Positions 1 to 7,755 of a stretch of DNA of 64,000 nt are shown one piece after another. A model generated the notes under the pieces. The model saw only the letters and a program-made list of their open reading frames with translations, ran no database searches and had not been told where the DNA came from. The stretch comes from Rhizobium sp. 32-5/1 (GTDB taxonomy: Bacteria; Pseudomonadota; Alphaproteobacteria; Rhizobiales; Rhizobiaceae). The stretch is from positions 372,001-436,000 of the forward strand of contig NZ_CP120639.1 in the NCBI RefSeq assembly GCF_029537235.1, read 5' to 3'. The translations under genes were made by a program, and so were the position numbers. The stretch's first letter is position 1. Each line of letters starts with the position of its first letter.

Positions 1-359
1 ACGAGGACGAGCCCGTCGATCCCGGTGCCAGCGACCGCCGCAAGTTCCTCACGCTGGCCCGCTCTCGTGTCGGACACGTGACCGGAGGCGACGACAGGGA
101 TACGGCCCGCGACCCGCTCTACGGTGAAGCGGGCGAGGTCGCGCCGCTCATCGAGCGACAGATGCTGCATTTCCGACGACTGGCAGACGGCGAACAGAGC
201 CTCCGACCCGTTGTCGATATACCATTCGATCAGAGCCTCGTAGCCTTTCCAGTCGATCTTATTGTCTGGCGTGAAGGGCGTGATCATCACCGGTATGATG
301 CCGTCGATCTTGGTCTGCATAGGGTAGACGTCCAGTTCAGCTGCGTGGTTGAGTTTCAT
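1..359 (-). CDS. DapA-family lyase/aldolase (dihydrodipicolinate synthase superfamily), N-terminal part
   Basis: About 119 codons of a class I aldolase-superfamily protein that continues beyond the left edge. Near residue 20 it has the family opening GIIPVMITPF, followed by the first strand/helix unit of a TIM barrel and the stretch RIPVVASGHVSD. The usual GTTGE loop is replaced by QSSEM, as in distant members acting on keto-sugar acids or hydroxyproline derivatives rather than in true DapA. The ATG overlaps the dctM stop by 4 nt (ATGA), so it is the fourth gene of the dctPQM operon and probably acts on the imported acid. The substrate cannot be told from this fragment; the catalytic lysine lies outside the window. 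Confidence 0.85.
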   Translation of the reverse strand, partial: MKLNHAAELDVYPMQTKIDGIIPVMITPFTPDNKIDWKGYEALIEWYIDNGSEALFAVCQSSEMQHLSLDERRDLARFTVERVAGRIPVVASGHVSDTRAGQREELAAVAGTGIDGLVL

Positions 360-1651
360 CCCTGATAGCCGAACTGCCGCGGCAGCCAGAGGACGAGTTC
401 CGGAAACAGGATCAGCGCGATCAAAGCGGCGACAAGCGCAAACAGGAAGGGCATGCCTTCGCGCACCATGGCACTGATGCGGATACCCGTGGCGCCGCTG
501 ATAACGAACAGCAGCATGCCATAGGGCGGCGTGATCAGGCCGATCATGCAGTTGACGACGGTAACCACACCAAAATGCACCAGATCAATACCGAGCGCCC
601 GGCAGACGGGCACGAAGAGCGGCACGATGACGAGAATGATCGTCGTGGCGTCCAGCACGCAGCCGAGCAGCAGGAAGATGAGATTGGCGAGCAACAAGAA
701 ACCGAGCGGCGGCAGGTCGAGACCGGTGATCAGCGCAGCCATCTGGTTCGGCACGTTTTCGGAGGCGACGATATAATTGAAGATCAGCGCACTGCCGATG
801 ACGAGACCGATCGAGGCCGAGGAGCGTGCGCTTTCGGAAAAGATCGATCGCAACGAGGATAACGAGACCGAGCGATAGAGCACGGCGGCAATCAGCAGGG
901 CATAGGCTGCGGCCACGGCTGCCGCCTCTGTCGGCGTCGTCGCACCACCGTAAATGCCGGCGAGCAGGATGGCGGGCATCAAGAGCACCGGCAACGCGCG
1001 AAAGGTGATACGGGGCAATTCGCGCAGCGGCGGAACCTCCTCCGGCGGAATGTCGCGCTTGTGCGCGATCCAGCTGGTCATGATCATGAGGCCCGCCGTC
1101 ATGATCAGGCCTGGCACCACGCCGCCGAGAAACAGGTAGCCGATCGAGGCATCGGAGACGAGCGCATACATGACCATCGGGATCGATGGCGGGATGATGG
1201 GGCCGATCGTGGCCGAAGCCGCCACAACCGCACCGGCAAAACCCGGCGTGTAGTGGCCGCTCTTGATCATCATGTTGATCGTGACTTTTCCAACGCCTGC
1301 GGCATCGGCGATGGCCGAGCCCGACATGCCGGAAAAGATGAGGCTGACGAGAATATCGACCTGCGCCAGCCCGCCCCTGAAGCGGCCGACCACGGCCTTG
1401 CAGAAATCGAGCAGCCTGTCGCTGATCGAACCCTCGTTCATGATGCTGGCCGCGACGATGAAGAGCGGCACGGCGAGGATGATGAAGCTGTCATAGATGC
1501 CCTGGATGATCTGTTCAGCAGCCAGCCCGAGGTCCTGGCCGGAAATTGCCAGATAGACGACGGCGGAGAGGATCATCGAATGGGCGATCGGCGTACCGAT
1601 GGCGGCCAGCAGAAAAAGCGCCATGAGGCAGACGGAAAAGGCCAGGCTCAT
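356..1651 (-). CDS. dctM: TRAP transporter large permease subunit DctM
   Basis: A 431-residue, very hydrophobic protein of usual DctM length, with about a dozen membrane segments. Family signatures are visible: GMSGSAIADAAGVG near residue 90 and PTEAAAVAAAYAL near residue 220. It is the ion-coupled channel subunit of a tripartite ATP-independent transporter in the inner membrane. The start at MSLAFSVCLM is chosen because the frame upstream lies inside dctQ and because the ATG overlaps the dctQ stop by 4 nt. Its own stop overlaps the DapA-family start by 4 nt. The longer open frame to 2005 has no family similarity at its N-terminus and is not used. Confidence 0.95.
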   Translation of the reverse strand: MSLAFSVCLMALFLLAAIGTPIAHSMILSAVVYLAISGQDLGLAAEQIIQGIYDSFIILAVPLFIVAASIMNEGSISDRLLDFCKAVVGRFRGGLAQVDILVSLIFSGMSGSAIADAAGVGKVTINMMIKSGHYTPGFAGAVVAASATIGPIIPPSIPMVMYALVSDASIGYLFLGGVVPGLIMTAGLMIMTSWIAHKRDIPPEEVPPLRELPRITFRALPVLLMPAILLAGIYGGATTPTEAAAVAAAYALLIAAVLYRSVSLSSLRSIFSESARSSASIGLVIGSALIFNYIVASENVPNQMAALITGLDLPPLGFLLLANLIFLLLGCVLDATTIILVIVPLFVPVCRALGIDLVHFGVVTVVNCMIGLITPPYGMLLFVISGATGIRISAMVREGMPFLFALVAALIALILFPELVLWLPRQFGYQG

Positions 1652-2151
1652 GCGTCTCTCGCCTCCGCCGCTTCCTCGATCGCGCCGCCGCGCAGAATGT
1701 GCACGACCTGCAGGGCGCCGCGCATGATGACCGCCAGCGCAAAGATCGCATAGACGCTGAAGACGACGTCGAGCCGGATCCCGAGCATGGCGCTTTTCTT
1801 GATCTTGTAGAACATGATGTAATCCAGCGAGGCCGGGAAAGACGCCGCGAACCCTGCGGTGAGCGCCACGGCGGAGACGAGCGCGAACTTGCGGCGCATA
1901 CCGGCCGAAACCGAGTGGTAAAGCAAATCGAAGCGGACCTCGTCGCGGTCCCGCACAGAGAAGGCCGAGCCCCAGAAGACCAGCCAGAGCCAGGTGGTGA
2001 GGCACACCTCCTGGGTCCAGCCGAGGGGATTGTTGAAGACATAGCGCGTCACGATCTGCAGGAGGAAGGCGATGAACATGGCGGCGAGCAACGCCGCCGC
2101 CACGTCGTCTGCCCGCGCTTTCAACCAGTCTATTATGGCGCGTGCCGTCAT
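1648..2151 (-). CDS. dctQ: TRAP transporter small permease subunit DctQ
   Basis: A 167-residue protein with four predicted membrane segments, the normal size and topology for DctQ. The motif ..VTRYVFNNPLGWTQEV.. around residues 35-50 is the family hallmark. It forms the membrane complex with DctM. It starts 9 nt after the dctP stop and overlaps dctM by 4 nt, so the three genes are translated as one operon. No odd features. Confidence 0.95.
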   Translation of the reverse strand: MTARAIIDWLKARADDVAAALLAAMFIAFLLQIVTRYVFNNPLGWTQEVCLTTWLWLVFWGSAFSVRDRDEVRFDLLYHSVSAGMRRKFALVSAVALTAGFAASFPASLDYIMFYKIKKSAMLGIRLDVVFSVYAIFALAVIMRGALQVVHILRGGAIEEAAEARDA

Positions 2152-2160
2152 CGAACGGGC

Positions 2161-3156
2161 CTAAAGCGCGTTGATCTTGTCGACCATGCCTTCCGGCCAG
2201 GTCTTGGCATAGTCGGATTCGAGGTAGGCCTTCTGCACCTGGGTGCGGAAAGCATCGACATCCGGCGTATAGACGTTGAGACCCTTGTCCTTGAAGAACT
2301 GTTCAAGTTCGACTTCGAGTGCAAGCTGCTTCTGGCGCCCGCTTTCAGCGGCATCGTCGGCAGCCTTCTGGACCGTCGCCTGCTGTTCGGGCGAGAGGCC
2401 GTCCCAGACCTTTTTCGAAAAGGCGATATAGTTGAGGTCCACCAGATGGCTGGTCAGCACGATCTGCTTGGTGACTTCGTAGAACTTGGAATCGCGGTTG
2501 GTGGGCAGGGGATTGTCTTGGCCATCGATCGCGCCGGTCTGGAGTGCCGTGTAGATCTCGGTAAAGGCGACGGGGACCGGGCTTGCGCCCAGCGCCGTGC
2601 CAAGGAACTGCCAGGCCTCGGAGCCGGGCATGCGCAGCTTGACGCCCGCAAGGTCGGCCGGGGTTTTGATTTCATTGTCCGTGCGCAGATTGAGCTGGCG
2701 GCGGCCGAGATACATGACGGCCAGCAGTTTCACGCCGAGTTCGTCTTCAACCTTCTGCTTGAGGGGTGCCATGAAGTCAGCGGCGAACACCTTCTTCTGG
2801 TGTTCGGCATCACGGTGCAGGTATCCTGCGGTGAAAATTGAAAATTCCGGAAAGATCGTCGCGAGCTCCTGCGCCGATGCGATCGCCATTTCGAGATTTC
2901 CGCGCGCGATCGCCTCAAGTTCGGTACCCTGCTTGAACAGGGCGGCATTGTAGTGAGGTTCGTAGGCGGCGAAGTCGGCAACGGCGGGGCCAAACACCGT
3001 GGCGAGCGCGACGGCCCGCTGATCGGTGTCGGTCGCAGGCGTTGACAGGCGAATGGTAATCTTGTCGGCGGCCTGGGCCGAACGGGCTGCCAGGCCCAGA
3101 GCGATCAAAGCAGCAGCGCCGACCATCAGGCTACGGCGAGTGGTTGTCATCGTCAT
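2161..3156 (-). CDS. dctP: TRAP transporter solute-binding protein DctP
   Basis: A 331-residue periplasmic binding protein. It opens with a signal peptide of about 29 residues carrying a twin-arginine-like TTRRSLM stretch and an A-Q-A cleavage region, so Tat export is possible. The body has the DctP arrangement, including the conserved Arg of the LRMPGSEAW segment near residue 155, which in this family holds the substrate carboxylate, and the later GAIDGQDNPL segment. It is the first gene of dctPQM-dapA-like, divergent from the GntR gene at 3308 across a perfect palindrome. A C3-C6 acid is the likely ligand, based on the family and on the lyase in the operon. Confidence 0.95.
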   Translation of the reverse strand: MTMTTTRRSLMVGAAALIALGLAARSAQAADKITIRLSTPATDTDQRAVALATVFGPAVADFAAYEPHYNAALFKQGTELEAIARGNLEMAIASAQELATIFPEFSIFTAGYLHRDAEHQKKVFAADFMAPLKQKVEDELGVKLLAVMYLGRRQLNLRTDNEIKTPADLAGVKLRMPGSEAWQFLGTALGASPVPVAFTEIYTALQTGAIDGQDNPLPTNRDSKFYEVTKQIVLTSHLVDLNYIAFSKKVWDGLSPEQQATVQKAADDAAESGRQKQLALEVELEQFFKDKGLNVYTPDVDAFRTQVQKAYLESDYAKTWPEGMVDKINAL

Positions 3157-3277
3157 TTTGTTTTCCTCCCATATGACGTCAAGCGATGCTGCGTGCCTCC
3201 CAGCACGTTCCTCCCTGTCCGGAACGCCTCCTGTAAATATCCCGGATAGGACGCGAAATCGCCGCTTACCTCGGGAC

Positions 3278-3293
3278 CACTAACATGTTAGTG
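3278..3293. promoter_or_regulatory. Perfect 16-bp palindrome, probable GntR operator
   Basis: CACTAACATGTTAGTG is identical to its reverse complement. It lies in the 151-bp gap between dctP (leftward) and the GntR gene (rightward), 14 bp before the GntR ATG. A further partial half-site (CTGTTAG) follows at 3296-3302. Position and symmetry fit an operator for the adjacent FadR-type regulator, controlling both directions. Binding is inferred. Confidence 0.7.
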
Positions 3294-3307
3294 TACTGTT
3301 AGCAAGT

Positions 3308-4066
3308 ATGAACGACGCGGACAGGAAAATGACGATAGGCGGGCGGGTGGAATCAGGAGACGCGCGGCGTGGGGAGATCCCACTTCGCCAAGCGGCCTAT
3401 GAGCGGATCGAGGATCTGTTCAAGGCTGGACTTTTGCGCCCCGGCGAGATCGTCACCCAACGCGCACTAGTCGAAAAGACCGGCGCTACGCTGGGCGCGA
3501 TCCGCGAGGCGGTGCCGCGGCTGGAGGCGGAAGGGCTATTGGTGACCGTGCCGCAGCGCGGTCTGATGGTGCCGAGCCTCGATATCGGCTTCGTGCGTGA
3601 CGCCTATCAGCTCCGGCGTCTGATCGAGCTTGCGGCGGTGCCCACCGTCATCGATCGCCTGCCGCATTCCGTTGTCCAGGAACTGCTCGACTGGCATAGC
3701 AATATGCGGACGCGTCTCGTTGAGGCCGACGGCCCAGAGGGCGCGCGCATCGCCGACGAAGTTCAGGCCCGCGACTGGAGTATGCATGAGGGCTTCGTCG
3801 CGACGATGGGCAATAAACTGGTGATCAACGTCTTCCGGGTCACGGCAATCAAGATCCGCATGGCTGTGCAGTCGCGTATCCAGGTCACGCCGTACAATGC
3901 GCTCAGGGTGATCGAGGAACATCTGGCGATTCTCGAGCCTCTGGCAGCGCGAAATGTCGCTGCAATGTCCGGCGCCCTTGCGCTGCATATCGACAATTCG
4001 CTGAAGCTGGCACTCGGGGAGGCCATAAATGGCAGTTCCGGGCAAGCAGCGATGCCTGAAATTTGA
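3308..4066 (+). CDS. GntR-family transcriptional regulator (FadR/FCD subfamily)
   Basis: A 252-residue regulator. The winged helix-turn-helix lies at about residues 25-90 (RQAAYERIEDLFKAG, then ALVEKTGATLGAIREAVPRL). An all-helical FCD effector domain follows, with the metal/ligand-binding Asp and His residues spread over residues 100-230. It is divergent from the TRAP operon and probably senses the imported acid or its product. The first ATG at 3308 has no good ribosome-binding site; a second in-frame ATG at 3329 follows AGGAA closely, so the true start is uncertain by 7 codons. Confidence 0.9.
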   Translation: MNDADRKMTIGGRVESGDARRGEIPLRQAAYERIEDLFKAGLLRPGEIVTQRALVEKTGATLGAIREAVPRLEAEGLLVTVPQRGLMVPSLDIGFVRDAYQLRRLIELAAVPTVIDRLPHSVVQELLDWHSNMRTRLVEADGPEGARIADEVQARDWSMHEGFVATMGNKLVINVFRVTAIKIRMAVQSRIQVTPYNALRVIEEHLAILEPLAARNVAAMSGALALHIDNSLKLALGEAINGSSGQAAMPEI

Positions 4067-4197
4067 ACGCAAAGATCAGACGAGATGGAAACACCTGCTC
4101 CACTCAGTGGTTTTAGGGCACGCTTGGGCGCGGTATCGTCCTCCAAGGCGTCTTGATTGAATACAATCGGCCCATTTGGAAACGGCCCGAGACTTGG

Positions 4198-5034
4198 CTA
4201 GTTTGCTTTCGGTGCGACAAGTCGGGGGATCAGATCGTTCAAGCCACGCGGCATCCCTTCGCCGGGTGAAATCAGCCCTCTTCTTTGGAGCTCCCTCGAC
4301 AGGCGATATATGACCGGCAGCCGCAGGCTGCTGCGCTCGCAGAAGTCTTCAGCCCCGAAAACCTCGTCCGGCGTGCCTTCGATCAAAATTCGGCCAGCTT
4401 CAAAGACAGCGATCCGATCGGCCCAGGCGTAGGCCATATCCATATCATGCGTGGCAACCACGACGGCCACGCCTCGTGCTGCCAGATCGTGGAGCGTCTG
4501 CGTGAGATCCTCGACGCCCTTGGGATCGAGACCGGCGGTCGGCTCATCAAGGAGCAGCACCGACGGAGACATGGCGAGAACCCCGGCAATGGCGACGCGC
4601 TTGCGCTGCCCGAAGCTCAATAGATGCGTTGGTCGATGCGAAAGCGCTTCGATGCCCATGGCGTCCAGTGCCTGCGCCACCCGAACACGCGCCTCGCTCT
4701 TGGACAGGTCGAGATTGAGCGGACCGAAGGACACGTCCTCGAACACACTGGCGGCGAACAGCTGATCATCCGGATCCTGCAGGACCAACCCAACCTGCGA
4801 CCTCAGTTCCGTTAGGCCCTTGCGATTGTAGCTGACGGGCTTTCCATGAAGCAGGATGTTTCCGGACGATGGCTTGAAGGAGCCATTGAGCGTCGACAGC
4901 AGGGTCGACTTTCCAGCGCCGTTAGCGCCGAGAATCGCCAGCTTTTCCTGCCGACGGACAACAAGCGACGCCTGATCAAGGGCAATCATTCCATCTTCAT
5001 AGGAGAAGGTTACATCGCGGGCCTCAAGGATCAT
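4198..5034 (-). CDS. cbiO: Cobalt ECF-type importer, ATP-binding subunit CbiO
   Basis: A 278-residue ABC ATPase with Walker A GANGAGKST near residue 40, Q-loop LQDPDDQLF typical of ECF/CbiO ATPases, signature LSFGQRKRVAIA and Walker B VLLLDEPTAGLD. It powers cobalt uptake together with CbiQ, CbiN and CbiM. The start at MILEARDVTF is preferred because it overlaps the cbiQ stop by 4 nt; an open frame extends to 5313 but only covers cbiQ. It is the last gene of the riboswitch-controlled leftward operon. Confidence 0.93.
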   Translation of the reverse strand: MILEARDVTFSYEDGMIALDQASLVVRRQEKLAILGANGAGKSTLLSTLNGSFKPSSGNILLHGKPVSYNRKGLTELRSQVGLVLQDPDDQLFAASVFEDVSFGPLNLDLSKSEARVRVAQALDAMGIEALSHRPTHLLSFGQRKRVAIAGVLAMSPSVLLLDEPTAGLDPKGVEDLTQTLHDLAARGVAVVVATHDMDMAYAWADRIAVFEAGRILIEGTPDEVFGAEDFCERSSLRLPVIYRLSRELQRRGLISPGEGMPRGLNDLIPRLVAPKAN

Positions 5035-5775
5035 CCCAGCCACCGCATGAAGAAAAACATGCCGCAAAGCACAGTTCCAATCGCCAGCAATCGCGCTCTC
5101 GACGCCGGCGTTTCCACGGAGATGAAATTGAGCCTGCCAGTGTAGCCCCTTGCGGCCAGTCCTGCTTCCATTCGCTTTGCACGACCCAGCACCCTTGGCA
5201 GCAGCGATGCGAGCAGCAAACCGCTGGATCTCAGCATTCGACGCTTGCCGGCAAACCCCAGACGAGCCCCAAGTGACCGTTGCCCGGCCTCCAGACAGTC
5301 GAGCAACAGCCAAATGATCCGAAACATAACCATTGCGATATCGGAAATCTCGGCATTCAGCCCCATACGTTGAAGCAATTGGAGAACGCTGGAGAGGGTG
5401 TCGTCAAGGCCAGAAAAAGCAAGGCGGCGACACAGGTGCTGCTTCTGAGCGCCACGAACAGGGCTTTTTCCACTCCCGCACCAGAGACCAGTGAGAAGGT
5501 CGGCACGGCGTTCACCGTGGTAACCGAAATGAGTTGCGCCAAAGTGCCCGTTACGATGAACAGGAGGGGATGCGGGCCGACCGCAAAATATCGCGCCACG
5601 AGATACCGGCCCCAGCCTTCGTCAGCGCCAGCATGGCAAGAAGAATGAAAACTTGGCCGGTCCATCCCGCCGCCAAAAGCGACACGACCATGGCTCCAAA
5701 TGCGATCAGGAGTTTTTCACCGGCGGCGTGGTGTCGCCACCGGTTCGTCTGGGCGCAGCGATCAATTGCCCGCAT
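5031..5775 (-). CDS. cbiQ: Cobalt ECF-type importer, membrane subunit CbiQ (two frame breaks)
   Basis: Three open frames in series together spell one CbiQ of about 248 residues: from 5775, then about 5565, then about 5397. The protein is hydrophobic and ends in the coupling-helix region with RAKRMEAGLAARGY, the family motif that docks on CbiO. The breaks fall at a G4 run (5566-5569) and a G3 run (5396-5398), plus-strand numbering. Adding one base at each joins RIP to LLFIVTG and ALTTP to LSSVLQLL and restores a whole number of codons. Start and stop fit tightly between cbiN (3 nt) and cbiO (4-nt overlap). I think the breaks are base-call errors; otherwise this importer is dead. Confidence 0.85.
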
Positions 5776-5778
5776 CGG

Positions 5779-6069
5779 CTATTTCGGATCCATGGTTTTT
5801 GCAGGAGACGTCCTGCGCCCGAAATAAAACCCGACAAGGCCAGCGCCGATCGCAGCCTGAAGCGCAAACAGCAGGCTTTCGATCTCGCCGCTTGGCGGTT
5901 CCCAAAGCGGCGAAGCCCAGGGCTTGTAGTCAGGCTGAATTTCGGTGATTACCGCTTCGGCAAGGCCATCGGCACCGGTGAATTCAGCGTCGCCGCCATG
6001 GTGGATGACGAGCGGCAGGATCGCCAGGGCGATGACGGCAAACAATATCCAGAGGTTACGTTTCAGCAT
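5779..6069 (-). CDS. cbiN: Cobalt transport protein CbiN
   Basis: A 96-residue protein with one N-terminal membrane segment, a periplasmic loop containing GADGLAEAVITEI and PDYKPWASPLWEPPSGEIESLLF, here quoted in part as PDYKPW and PSGEIES, and a second membrane segment. That is the standard CbiN architecture. CbiN has no channel of its own; it binds CbiM and supports metal insertion. It is 2 nt from cbiM and 3 nt from cbiQ, so it is translated with them. Confidence 0.93.
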   Translation of the reverse strand: MLKRNLWILFAVIALAILPLVIHHGGDAEFTGADGLAEAVITEIQPDYKPWASPLWEPPSGEIESLLFALQAAIGAGLVGFYFGRRTSPAKTMDPK

Positions 6070-6071
6070 GA

Positions 6072-6740
6072 TCAGGCCTTCGCGGAAAAGATGTTGAGAG
6101 CGTTGAGTTCACCGCGGCTGTAACGCTGCAAAAGATTGAACACGATCACGGTCAGCAAGCCTTCGCTGATGGCCAGAGGCACCTGCGTGAACGCAAAAAT
6201 TCCGAGGAATTTTGCCGCAGCACCTGTCAAGCCGGAGACCGGGTCGGGGAAAGCCAGCGCCAGTTGCAGGGAGGTCGTGACATAGGTTGCGAGGTCGCCG
6301 AGCGTTGCTGCGAAGAAGATCGCGACTGCGCCGCTGAAGCCTGCCCCGCTGAGGCCCTTGAACAGCCCATAGGCAACGAAGGGTCCGACGATGGCCATCG
6401 AAAAGACATTGGCGCCGAGTGTCGTCAGTCCACCATGGGCGAGCAACAGTGCCTGAAACAAAAGCACGATAGTGCCAAGCACGGTTGTCACCGTTGGCCC
6501 GAACAGGGATGCAGCAAGGCCTGTTCCCGTCGGATGCGAGCAGCTTCCGGTAACGGACGGGATCTTCAAGGCGGAGAGGACGAAAACGTAGGCACCAGAG
6601 GCTGCCATCAGCAGTTTCACCTCGGGCTTTTCCCGAACCAGCGTCACAATGCGCCGGGCTCCATAAATCACGAATGGCGCGGAAACCACGCACCAGCCAA
6701 CCGCATGAGCGGCCGGCAGATAGCCTTCCATAATATGCAT
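6072..6740 (-). CDS. cbiM: Cobalt ECF-type importer, substrate-specific subunit CbiM
   Basis: A 222-residue integral membrane protein that begins MHIMEGYLP. The N-terminal Met-His is the metal ligand that makes an extended N-terminus harmful, so this start is firm. [13 protein letters not shown] near residue 65 is the second metal-binding signature. It is the first gene of cbiMNQO and is preceded by a cobalamin riboswitch, so it is expected to be shut off when B12 is plentiful. Confidence 0.96.
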   Translation of the reverse strand: MHIMEGYLPAAHAVGWCVVSAPFVIYGARRIVTLVREKPEVKLLMAASGAYVFVLSALKIPSVTGSCSHPTGTGLAASLFGPTVTTVLGTIVLLFQALLLAHGGLTTLGANVFSMAIVGPFVAYGLFKGLSGAGFSGAVAIFFAATLGDLATYVTTSLQLALAFPDPVSGLTGAAAKFLGIFAFTQVPLAISEGLLTVIVFNLLQRYSRGELNALNIFSAKA

Positions 6741-6784
6741 CGTACACCCTCTGCCACGCCCGCCGCGTGGCCCGAAAAGCCGCC

Positions 6785-6985
6785 ACGGATGTCGTGGCCC
6801 AGCGATGGCAGGTCTCCTGGCTCGCGGGTCATGGCTCGGTCCGCCTTATCAGCCGAAATCGGCCAATGGCATTGCTGGACGTCGCTCACCGCTTACAGTT
6901 GCGGGGGCAGCCACGGTTTTGGCCCCTGATGGGTAGTCCTCACCGTGTTCCTTTTCATCCGCCATCCCTTGGTCAGGCGGAACCA
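6785..6985 (-). ncRNA. Cobalamin (B12) riboswitch upstream of cbiM
   Basis: Read on the minus strand, the leader holds GAGGACTACCCATCAGGG, then GCCCCCGCAACTGTAAGCGG at about 6890-6909, and finally the B12 box GCCAGGAGACCTGCC at about 6807-6821. These are the diagnostic conserved blocks of the AdoCbl riboswitch in the right order and spacing. The element ends about 45 nt before the cbiM start, so the ligand-bound form can mask initiation or terminate. The outer boundaries are approximate. Confidence 0.95.
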
Positions 6986-7118
6986 TCGAATAGAACTATT
7001 AGGCCCGGCATCCCCAAATGACAACGGAGCGACACACAGATTTCTCAGGTTGCACAATGTGCCGCATTGCGAATATTTGAAAGAACGTCTAGTCAGCGAG
7101 GTGAAGGGGACAATTGGA

Positions 7119-7514
7119 ATGGCGGCAATCGCGTCAGACATGGCAAAACTGGTGCGCATTTTATGCGCCATTGCTCTGTTGTGCGTCGGTTTCGCCCACA
7201 AGATTCCAGCTGTCGAACCGTCGGTCCCGCTTTCTGAGATCGCAGCCTACACCATGCCGGACGGAACGCTTCCGGTGCTTTGCCTTCCCAGCCAGGACAA
7301 CCACCAAGAGCAGCCATTGCATGCTCTCGGTTCTGGTTGCGAAGCCTGCCGGATAACAGCCTCCGTGGTCTTACCCACGCCTGCCGATACAATCGGACAA
7401 GCAATCCTTGTGGGAACCGAAGTCCAGCAGCCGATCCGTCGCGAAGCCTTCTATCGGCAACTCTTCCCACCAAATGCGACCCCGCGCGGTCCCCCTGCCG
7501 GCTTGACCGCCTGA
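7119..7514 (+). CDS. DUF2946-like exported protein with a Cys-x2-Cys site
   Basis: A 131-residue protein with an N-terminal hydrophobic signal (LVRILCAIALLCVGFA) and, near residue 75, the H-x5-C-x2-C segment HALGSGCEAC, which fits the DUF2946 family found beside copper genes. The start is set by AAGGGG about 10 nt upstream of the ATG; the frame is open to 6945 without support. A PepSY membrane protein and a PCuAC copper chaperone follow on the same strand, so a role in periplasmic metal handling is likely but not shown. Confidence 0.65.
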   Translation: MAAIASDMAKLVRILCAIALLCVGFAHKIPAVEPSVPLSEIAAYTMPDGTLPVLCLPSQDNHQEQPLHALGSGCEACRITASVVLPTPADTIGQAILVGTEVQQPIRREAFYRQLFPPNATPRGPPAGLTA

Positions 7515-7518
7515 AACC

Positions 7519-7540
7519 GCTCTTGCGCACCCGCAAGAGC
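7519..7540 (+). terminator. Strong hairpin just after the DUF2946-like gene
   Basis: GCTCTTGCG at 7519-7527 pairs perfectly with CGCAAGAGC at 7532-7540 across a 4-nt loop, 4 nt after the stop codon. The following bases (CCTTCAGTC) are only weakly T-rich, so it may be a weak terminator or an mRNA 3-prime stabiliser. Confidence 0.45.
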
Positions 7541-7755
7541 CCTTCAGTCATTGCCGGTCAAATCGCTCCGCACGGACGGACGCGTTGACCGGCGAAGCGC
7601 CGGACAACATCTCATGTTCAACAGGACCACCTTGGGCGATGCATCGTCCGTTCTACCGATCGATCCTCTCCTCCCCTGCGCAAACAGCAGGGCGCCACAG
7701 GCGTTGAGGCTGATTGCGCCACGCACGCGGAGTGACGAGACGGGGAAAAACTACC

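Noticed and set aside
1061..2841. Long plus-strand frames (up to 380 codons) opposite dctM, dctQ and dctP
   Set aside because: They are antisense shadows of a complete TRAP operon, with very high Arg/Asp/His content and no family resemblance.
4198..5313. CbiO read as a 371-residue protein
   Set aside because: The extra N-terminus covers the cbiQ coding region and has no ABC similarity; the start at 5034 overlaps the cbiQ stop properly.
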